Source: Bacillus sanguinis (GTDB lineage Bacteria > Bacillota > Bacilli > Bacillales > Bacillaceae_G). Taken from it: a DNA stretch of 33,727 bases. The stretch spans positions 1-33,727 of the forward strand of contig NZ_BOQB01000127.1 of assembly GCF_018332475.1 (NCBI RefSeq), written 5' to 3'. This document shows positions 28,953 to 33,727 of the stretch, in pieces. A program made the position numbers and the translations under genes. Numbering within the stretch: the stretch's first letter is position 1; each line of letters starts with the position of its first letter. A model generated the notes under the pieces. It did not search any database, had not been told where the DNA came from, and saw only the letters and a list, made by a program, of their open reading frames with translations.

Positions 28953-29471
28953 TTATTTCGTATATCGATTTGCATAACTAAACGCCGCATAAGCATCCGG
29001 CTTAATTTTTGCAGTTAATCCCATCGCTTGAATTTTCGCTGTCATATCTAGAATAAATTCTTTTGTTAAACCATCATTTCCGATATCCAAGTGAATTTCC
29101 ATTATAAATCCAGCCCCATCTTGAGCATATGGATGCAATAAATCCCATATTGTTTGTATATGGTTTGGAGTAAATAGGCATGCGATTTCTTGGCTAAACT
29201 GTGTTTCTAAATATATTTTCTCACGTAAAGTTGCTGGCTTATCTTTTACTGATTTATGGTGTAAACACCCCCATGCTCCTTTTCCAACGCGATGAATATG
29301 AATCGCCGTAATAAACCTCGTATCCTTTTGATGCGCTTGTGAGTCTGTCCCAATGGATAAGCGATATAAATTTCGTGGATCCTTTTCAATGAAACTACAA
29401 ATACGGCTAAAGACCATATCAAAATTCAAATGTCTCTCTGAAACATTATAAAATGTATGTTCACCGGCCAC
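28953..29471 (-). CDS. ykuK: RNase H-like fold protein YkuK (DUF458)
   Basis: A 172-residue protein of the YkuK family, predicted RNase H-like fold. Conserved D/H positions: RLSIGTDSQAHQKDTRFITAI (about 37-57), the H near ALHIHRVGKG-like segment, and MEIHLDIGNDG later. Such Asp residues may form a metal site, but activity has not been shown. I choose the GTG at 29471 after AAAGGACGTGACTAT, which gives 172 residues as in B. subtilis; the TTG at 29489 lies in front of the ribosome site. Separate from abbA by about 110 bp. Confidence 0.85.
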   Translation of the reverse strand: MAGEHTFYNVSERHLNFDMVFSRICSFIEKDPRNLYRLSIGTDSQAHQKDTRFITAIHIHRVGKGAWGCLHHKSVKDKPATLREKIYLETQFSQEIACLFTPNHIQTIWDLLHPYAQDGAGFIMEIHLDIGNDGLTKEFILDMTAKIQAMGLTAKIKPDAYAAFSYANRYTK

Positions 29472-29545
29472 ATAGTCACGTCCTTTCAATTAGACAGACT
29501 TTTCGTATTCTCATTGTATGGGACAAAAATAAAAATTATAACTTC

Positions 29546-29695
29546 CTATCCTTTATTCGTTTCAATATTTCGAATTACATAATGGCAAACTTGGCATGTA
29601 TAAATTACATTTTGATTCGATTGAGCCGTTAATACATGAATAATCTCAGCAGAATTGTGACAGTTAGGACAAATCACAACCGGTAAACGTTCCAT
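29546..29695 (-). CDS. 49-residue zinc-ribbon micropeptide
   Basis: MERLPVVICPNCHNSAEIIH followed by VLTAQSNQNVIYTCQVCHYVIRNIETNKG. Two CxxC pairs (C9/C12 and C34/C37), each followed by His (CPNCH, CQVCH), indicate a zinc ribbon. GAGGAGGTGTGTTGT precedes the ATG at good spacing. It lies between ykuK and ykuJ, an interval where bacilli often have small genes. Role unknown; resembles small zinc-ribbon subunits or antisense-binding adaptors. Translation is well supported. Confidence 0.75.
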   Translation of the reverse strand: MERLPVVICPNCHNSAEIIHVLTAQSNQNVIYTCQVCHYVIRNIETNKG

Positions 29696-29714
29696 ACAAC
29701 ACACCTCCTCATTA

Positions 29715-29813
29715 TTTTTATCCCACTATTTGCTATCCGTAAACATCCAATTGGTGATGGCTAATAATCAGAATAGGACGAAGAAACCCCACTGATTACA
29801 ATTTTACTTTATT
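29715..29813 (+). repeat. Short intergenic repeat, copy A (bcr-like, diverged)
   Basis: About 95 bp, 64-70% identical by eye to 30643-30735. Bounded by TTTAT at both ends (29716-29720 and about 29807-29811). Contains the pairing arms AATCA (29766-29770) and TGATT (29793-29797). I recall similar short elements dispersed in B. cereus-group genomes. Confidence 0.55.
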
Positions 29814-29870
29814 ACCATTGTAGGAAAAATGAAAAATCCCTATACATATATGCTAAAAAGTAATAGAACT

Positions 29871-29904
29871 AAAAAAGGTGTTGCCGTATGGCAACACCTT
29901 TTTT
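29871..29904 (-). terminator. Terminator of ykuJ
   Basis: AAAAAAGGTGTTGCC-GTAT-GGCAACACCTTTTTT, 15-bp stem, T-run on the minus strand. Confidence 0.9.
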
Positions 29905-29911
29905 ATATGTA

Positions 29912-30148
29912 TCAAGAAATGATATCGTAAATCTCAATTGCAACCATGTCGATATTATCGAATTGATACACTTGAGGTTTTTCACCTTGTTGATACACTT
30001 CTAACTCATACATTTCACTTTTATCGAAAAATTTCACGCTACATTTGCGCTCACCGTTCACTTCAAAATAGCGTTGTGCTACTTCACCGCTTTCAGCTTG
30101 TTCTTGTAGACTAACAAGTCGAGTTAAAATTCCTTGGAGTAGAGACAT
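29912..30148 (-). CDS. ykuJ: DUF1797 protein YkuJ
   Basis: A 78-residue protein that matches B. subtilis YkuJ from end to end (MSLLQGILTRLVSLQEQAES, then QRYFEVNGERKCSVKFF and NIDMVAIEIYDIIS). The longer frame to 30310 is not used: the ATG at 30148 has AAAGGAGAG before it. A small cytosolic protein of unknown function. It is divergent from the glutaredoxin-like gene and closed by a strong terminator. Confidence 0.9.
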   Translation of the reverse strand: MSLLQGILTRLVSLQEQAESGEVAQRYFEVNGERKCSVKFFDKSEMYELEVYQQGEKPQVYQFDNIDMVAIEIYDIIS

Positions 30149-30382
30149 GAAATCTCTCCTTTCTCTGATCTTCCTACCAATAGGTTTTACAGCTATACTC
30201 ATTCTATCCGTCATAACAGAAAAAATGTTCCACACTCTAGGATAAAGGTTATTGGCCAGAAACTCAACTAAAAATTTGTCGAAATGCGAAGGAAAAAACA
30301 GAAAGAACATCTTTTCCCTTCTTTATTGCGATTTTTATACTGGAAGAATATAATAAAAAAACAGAAAAAAGGAGGAATTACA

Positions 30383-30619
30383 ATGAAAAAAATTGAGGTT
30401 TACACACAACCTGATTGTCCGCCATGTGTCATTGTGAAAGAATTTTTAAAGCATAATAACGTTGTATATGAAGAATTTGACGTAAAAAAAGACGCTGCTG
30501 CCCGCAATCGTCTTTTATATGACTATGATTCTTATTCAACTCCAACAGTTGTAATTGATGGAGAAGTTGTTGCTGGTTTTCAAATTGAAAAATTACAACA
30601 GCTACTCAATATAGAATAG
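30383..30619 (+). CDS. Glutaredoxin-like thiol oxidoreductase
   Basis: A 78-residue thioredoxin-fold protein with the redox motif CPPC at residues 12-15 (QPDCPPCVI) and the cis-proline loop STPTVVIDG (about 51-59). CPPC rather than CPYC or CGPC suggests a glutaredoxin or NrdH-type reductant, possibly working with bacillithiol. It is close in size to B. subtilis small glutaredoxin-like proteins. Start: ATG after AAAGGAGGAATTACA. Monocistronic. It is not part of the classic ykuIJK gene set that I remember. Confidence 0.85.
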   Translation: MKKIEVYTQPDCPPCVIVKEFLKHNNVVYEEFDVKKDAAARNRLLYDYDSYSTPTVVIDGEVVAGFQIEKLQQLLNIE

Positions 30620-30648
30620 GAATAGGTAAAAACCTATTCCTATTTTTA
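30615..30648 (+). terminator. Terminator of the glutaredoxin-like gene
   Basis: AATAGGAATAGGT / ACCTATTCCTATT, perfect 13-bp stem overlapping the stop codon, followed by TTT. Confidence 0.85.
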
Positions 30649-30735
30649 TCCCGCTATTTATTAGGAAGTAAACGCCCGATTGGTGCGGGCTAATAAGCAT
30701 CGGGATATAACCCACTGCTTAAAGTTTCACTTTAT
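30643..30735 (+). repeat. Short intergenic repeat, copy B (bcr-like)
   Basis: About 90 bp, begins directly after the terminator above. Bounded by TTTAT on both sides (about 30645-30649 and 30731-30735). Arms GCCCG / CGGGC (30674-30678, 30686-30690) and AAGCA / TGCTT (30695-30699, 30716-30720) with inner GGG / CCC. Compare copy A at 29715. Confidence 0.6.
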
Positions 30736-31220
30736 AATTGTTTCAATCTTTTTATTTCAGTTAAAAGTTCTTGGCTTTCATGATATCCAGCCAATTTCCA
30801 TTTCCCTTGATCTCTTTGCAATGTTACAATTTGATATTGTCCACTTTTCGCCCGCTCATATACATATAAAATTTTATGCTCTTCATCATATGACATTTTC
30901 GTTTCTGAATGAAAAGAAAACGGCGCTTCTTTTGCTGGAAGTAAATATTCACCACTTTGTTTATCACTTCTACTATTTTCATCTGTAAATACTTGAAGGA
31001 AATTCTCTGTAAAATACGGCGATAACGTTTCTATCATCTTATTCATCGGCAATTGCTTCCCACGAATTGAAAATTGGGTTTCATAGCCTTTTTGTATCGT
31101 TGTAAACACTTCTTCCCGATCGACTTTTACTTCCTCTTTTCCTAAAACAGTTGTAACACTATAACCAACTAGAAAGGCAACGCATACAAATAGAACTAAC
31201 CATATTCCATATTTCCTCAT
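30732..31220 (-). CDS. Membrane-anchored DUF3993 protein (YkuH-like)
   Basis: A 162-residue protein with an N-terminal membrane anchor (about 5-25, MRKYGIWLVLFVCVAFLVGY) and an outside domain with TEMKMSYDEE-like, NIxxYLYVYERAKSG-type beta strands. I believe it is DUF3993, as in B. subtilis YkuH beside ykuI. I choose the ATG at 31220 because AAGGAAGGTG lies before it; the frame that continues to 31403 has no ribosome site and overlaps the ykuI terminator. The downstream end runs into repeat copy B. Confidence 0.75.
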   Translation of the reverse strand: MRKYGIWLVLFVCVAFLVGYSVTTVLGKEEVKVDREEVFTTIQKGYETQFSIRGKQLPMNKMIETLSPYFTENFLQVFTDENSRSDKQSGEYLLPAKEAPFSFHSETKMSYDEEHKILYVYERAKSGQYQIVTLQRDQGKWKLAGYHESQELLTEIKRLKQL

Positions 31221-31375
31221 TTTTTCACCTTCCTTTTCAGAAAACTTGTCTTTGTAGTATTCATTGTAACAATGATTATGCAAAGAAAGGGCTGGTTTCG
31301 TTCGTAAAATCTTTACAACGATAGACAGCATTTTCATCACCATTTTCACTATTACCAATTTATGATAAAAACAAA

Positions 31376-31404
31376 CAAAAAATGCACGAATCTCTTCGTG
31401 CATT
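31376..31404 (-). terminator. Terminator of ykuI
   Basis: AATGCACGAA-TCTC-TTCGTGCATT; on the minus strand TTTTTT follows. The ykuI stop codon lies at its edge. Confidence 0.85.
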
Positions 31405-32620
31405 AAAATAAAACATCTTCTTCATATAAATATTCATACGATAAATCTATAAATAAAAAGTTTTCATCATCAATTGGAAAAGAAAATGTTCGTACCATCT
31501 CACCGGTTTCAATATCAGCATATAAATCTGAAAGTCTTGCCTTATTCTCAAAACGCATTTTCATGATATTTTCTAGAAAATACGGACGCCAACTCCAGTT
31601 CTTCATATAATACTCAGGCATCACAATCCATTCCCCATCTTTTTTCATAACGTTTCCTGATTGTTGGAAACCATCTTCGTTACAAATAAATATGCGAAAA
31701 CTACACTGTGATACACTTTGGCTAAATTGTAATAACCAATCATTTATATCTTCATTCTTTTTCTGTTTGGCTAGAACATCACCAATTCGATCACGTAACA
31801 TTTCTGTTAAATTATAAATCTTTTGTAACTTTTTCTTCTCATGTTGAATAAATTGATGACACTCATTACCAAGTCGTTCTTTCAAAACGTTCGTTTCAAT
31901 AAAATCAGGTAAGCATTCTTTCAAATAATTCCCTTGATAGTATCTACCACCGTTTTTCCAAGCATATTGTAGTTGATAAAAAGCATCTATTTCTTCATAT
32001 AACAATGTCGCACCAATTCTTCTAGCAAGTAATGATAAAGAATATAAAATATCTTGATAAGATTGTAAAAGTGCAGTTTGTCTTAAGTTTGTTAAATCTA
32101 CTTTTAAAATATCCGGTGCCAACACGCTAATACGTTCTAAATTACTTGTACCTGTTCCGACTTTATTAATCGAAATTTGAATACCATATGTACGATAATA
32201 CATAAGCAAATGATTAAATTGCTCTATATCTTCTTTACATTCATGTTCTGTAATCTCTAAAACAATGTGTTTCAAATTTAAACCTTGCTCTTCATACATC
32301 AATAAAAGTTGAAGTAAACTTTCATCATCATCGTTCATTAATACGTTTGCATTCCGATGTATAAATAATAATAGTTTTTGATCACTTTCTAAATAACGAT
32401 TTAAAGCTTTTTCTACTATAATATTATCCGCTTCCAGTTGAAACTCACTTGGAATAGAATCATCATGAAAGAAAGAAGCTAAACTTTGTATGCCCTCTTC
32501 TGTTTGAATGCGTCCTACTACTTCATATCCAATTACAGTATGCTCATCAGCACTAAAAATAGCTTGATAATAAGGAAGGACTTTATCCAAGTTACTCATT
32601 ACATCTAATGCATCTATCAA
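31403..32620 (-). CDS. ykuI: Degenerate EAL-domain protein YkuI
   Basis: A 405-residue protein: an EAL domain (about 1-245) and a YkuI-type PAS-like C-terminal domain (about 260-405, DCSFRIFICNEDG onward). B. subtilis YkuI binds c-di-GMP and shows little hydrolysis. Here E33 (YEVVGR), E121-124 (LEITE), K172 (ILKVD), E208/E209 and Q228 are kept. But the Asp-Asp pair of DDFG is replaced by N151-K152 (SINKVG), and the Asn ligand position near residue 87 is His (FIHRNAN). Hydrolysis is therefore unlikely; a receptor role is inferred. The ATG follows GGAGGGAAG. The gene ends in its own terminator. Confidence 0.9.
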   Translation of the reverse strand: MIDALDVMSNLDKVLPYYQAIFSADEHTVIGYEVVGRIQTEEGIQSLASFFHDDSIPSEFQLEADNIIVEKALNRYLESDQKLLLFIHRNANVLMNDDDESLLQLLLMYEEQGLNLKHIVLEITEHECKEDIEQFNHLLMYYRTYGIQISINKVGTGTSNLERISVLAPDILKVDLTNLRQTALLQSYQDILYSLSLLARRIGATLLYEEIDAFYQLQYAWKNGGRYYQGNYLKECLPDFIETNVLKERLGNECHQFIQHEKKKLQKIYNLTEMLRDRIGDVLAKQKKNEDINDWLLQFSQSVSQCSFRIFICNEDGFQQSGNVMKKDGEWIVMPEYYMKNWSWRPYFLENIMKMRFENKARLSDLYADIETGEMVRTFSFPIDDENFLFIDLSYEYLYEEDVLF

Positions 32621-32675
32621 CGTTCTTCCCTCCCTTTACTTTTCAAAAATTATAACATGATATTTACGGAAAAAT

Positions 32676-32709
32676 AATAAAAAATCCCTTCAGTTTTCCT
32701 GAAGGGATT
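32676..32709 (-). terminator. Second terminator downstream of fadH
   Basis: AATCCCTTCAG / CTGAAGGGATT hairpin with TTTTTT following on the minus strand. Confidence 0.8.
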
Positions 32710-32753
32710 AGAGGGGTAAAATGCTAAGGGGAATTAGCAATTCTACTATGAAG

Positions 32754-32792
32754 AAAAAAGAGGTCTTAAATATACCGTATATATGACCTCTT
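32754..32792 (-). terminator. First terminator downstream of fadH
   Basis: AAGAGGTC / GACCTCTT stem extended by ATATA / TATAT; on the minus strand TTTTTT follows. A further terminator-type hairpin follows 45 bp on. Confidence 0.75.
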
Positions 32793-32842
32793 GTAAACAC
32801 CTTTCTTTCATATGTCACAATTCCGTCACATTTAACCGTAGA

Positions 32843-32865
32843 AAAATGAATCAAACATTCATTTT
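32843..32865. promoter_or_regulatory. Palindrome downstream of fadH
   Basis: AAAATGAAT-N5-ATTCATTTT, 9-bp perfect arms, identical to the arms of the palindrome upstream of fadH. Confidence 0.5.
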
Positions 32866-32875
32866 CTCATCCCTT

Positions 32876-33643
32876 TTAAAATGGATATTGATGCAAATGT
32901 TGTCCTCCATCCATTGTCATGCAAGTTCCATTTATGTACGCAGCTTCATCTGAACATAAATAATAAGCTAGACCTGCGATTTCTTCTGGCGTACCCAGCC
33001 TTCCAAGCGGAACACTTTGTATCGTACGCTTAGCCATTTCTTCTGAAATCCATAATTTATCAGCACCGCCCGTACGTTCAATTGGTCCTGGCGCGATAGC
33101 GTTAACTCGTATTCCATATTTACGTCCCCACTCTACAGCAAGCGTCTTCGTCATTGCTAATACTCCAGCCTTCGCTGCAGCCGAATGAATAACTCCTGGA
33201 CCTGCATCCCATGCATATGTTGCTACCATGTTAATGATATTCCCTTTTATCCCTTTTTCAATCCAATATTTTCCGACAGCCTGGCTACAGTAAAATGTAC
33301 CATTTAACACAATATTAATGACCGAATTCCAGCCATTTACGGATAAATCTTCTGCTGGACAAATAAAGTTTCCAGCTGCATTATTTATTAGAATATCAAT
33401 TCGTCCAAACTTCTCATCAATCTGTTCAATCATTTTCTGAATATCATCCGTATTTCTTACATCCATTTGTACAGGTAATATTTGTCCTGGAAATTGTTCA
33501 ATTTCCAACTTTGCTTCCTCTAGTTTTTCCTTTGTACGTCCTGTAATAACAACTCGTGCCCCTTCTTTTGCAAAACGAATCGCCATTCCTTTTCCCATTC
33601 CGCTTGATCCACCTGTTATAATAACTACCTTTTCTTTCACATA
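32876..33643 (-). CDS. fadH: 2,4-dienoyl-CoA reductase (SDR family)
   Basis: A 255-residue short-chain dehydrogenase with the cofactor motif TGGSSGMGKG (about 9-18), NNAAGNFICPAEDLS near 90-104, and the Ser-Tyr-Lys-like region of the dienoyl-CoA reductase subgroup (VATYAWDAGPGVIHSAAAKAG, with Lys at the last segment). It matches B. subtilis FadH/YkuF throughout (APGPIERTGGADKLW, MDGGQHLHQYPF at the end). NADPH-dependent reduction of 2,4-dienoyl-CoA is needed for oxidation of unsaturated fatty acids. I choose the GTG at 33643: GGAGGGG is eight bases away and the B. subtilis protein starts here. A palindrome lies just upstream. Confidence 0.92.
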   Translation of the reverse strand, partial: YVKEKVVIITGGSSGMGKGMAIRFAKEGARVVITGRTKEKLEEAKLEIEQFPGQILPVQMDVRNTDDIQKMIEQIDEKFGRIDILINNAAGNFICPAEDLSVNGWNSVINIVLNGTFYCSQAVGKYWIEKGIKGNIINMVATYAWDAGPGVIHSAAAKAGVLAMTKTLAVEWGRKYGIRVNAIAPGPIERTGGADKLWISEEMAKRTIQSVPLGRLGTPEEIAGLAYYLCSDEAAYINGTCMTMDGGQHLHQYPF

Positions 33644-33655
33644 CATCCCCTCCAA

Positions 33656-33677
33656 AAAATGAATACACATTCATTTT
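33656..33677 (-). promoter_or_regulatory. Operator-like palindrome upstream of fadH
   Basis: AAAATGAAT-N4-ATTCATTTT, 9-bp perfect arms, 13 bases upstream of the start codon. On the minus strand TAAAAT (a possible -10) overlaps its left edge. It is a good position for a repressor. Similar sequences (TGAAT/ATTCA) are used by the FadR regulator of fatty acid degradation in B. subtilis. Confidence 0.55.
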
Positions 33678-33727
33678 ATCATTTTATTTAATAGAAATCT
33701 TTATATTTTTAAACTTTTCTGATATTT

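Noticed and set aside
32730-32800. Possible 21-residue ORF on the minus strand between fadH and its terminators
   Set aside because: No ribosome site before its ATG, and it runs through the terminator hairpin.
33656-33677. Strict match to the B. subtilis FadR consensus TGAATGAATANTCATTCA
   Set aside because: An off-centre alignment matches well, but the centres of symmetry do not coincide, so I keep only a palindrome call, not a FadR box.

Overview
The window looks like a chromosomal segment of a Bacillus cereus-group bacterium. It is AT-rich, ribosome binding sites are strong GGAGG types, GTG and TTG starts occur, sporulation genes are present, and the proteins closely resemble Bacillus homologues. 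Gene order follows the B. subtilis interval from fadH/ykuF through ykuI-ykuJ-ykuK-abbA-darB-ccpC-dapH-dapL, ktrC, rnjA-rpoY, ykrA, def, pdhABCD, sr1, speA, yktAB, yktC and ylaF-typA-ylaH-ylaI-ylaL, read right to left. I see no phage, IS element, CRISPR array, tRNA or rRNA. Most of the window is conserved core chromosome.

Layout. 1-5.8 kb: ylaL, ylaI, a small unknown gene, ylaH, typA (translational GTPase), ylaF, the inositol-phosphatase-like yktC, ykzI-like and yktB. 5.8-10.7 kb: yktA, speA (polyamine synthesis), tgl (spore coat transglutaminase, behind a good SigK-type promoter), three tandem genes for SR1P-type GapA-binding micropeptides behind one SigA promoter carrying two CcpN-like operators, a DUF3055-like gene and two small unknown genes. 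10.8-13.5 kb: a MBOAT acyltransferase plus DHHW/SGNH-like partner pair of the PatA/PatB cell-wall O-acetylation type. 13.5-18.5 kb: the pyruvate dehydrogenase operon pdhABCD on the minus strand, with a long hairpin between pdhB and pdhC. 19-24.8 kb: a YjcZ-type sporulation peptide, def, a HAD phosphatase, an undescribed-looking 23-residue lysine/leucine peptide with its own terminator, rpoY-rnjA, ktrC and a membrane protein. 25-33.7 kb: dapL, dapH, ccpC, darB (cbpB), abbA, ykuK, a zinc-ribbon micropeptide, ykuJ, a glutaredoxin-like gene, ykuH-like, ykuI (degenerate EAL) and fadH.

Themes. Central carbon control is dense: pdh, ccpC, the SR1P locus with CcpN-like sites, and speA. Signalling and stress functions include the c-di-AMP-linked darB and ktrC, the c-di-GMP-type ykuI, and the AbrB antirepressor abbA. 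The most interesting less-expected elements are the tripled SR1P locus, the 23-aa cationic peptide, two diverged copies of a short B. cereus-group-like repeat with a compensatory base-pair change, identical-arm palindromes on both sides of fadH, and the loss of metal-ligand residues in YkuI.
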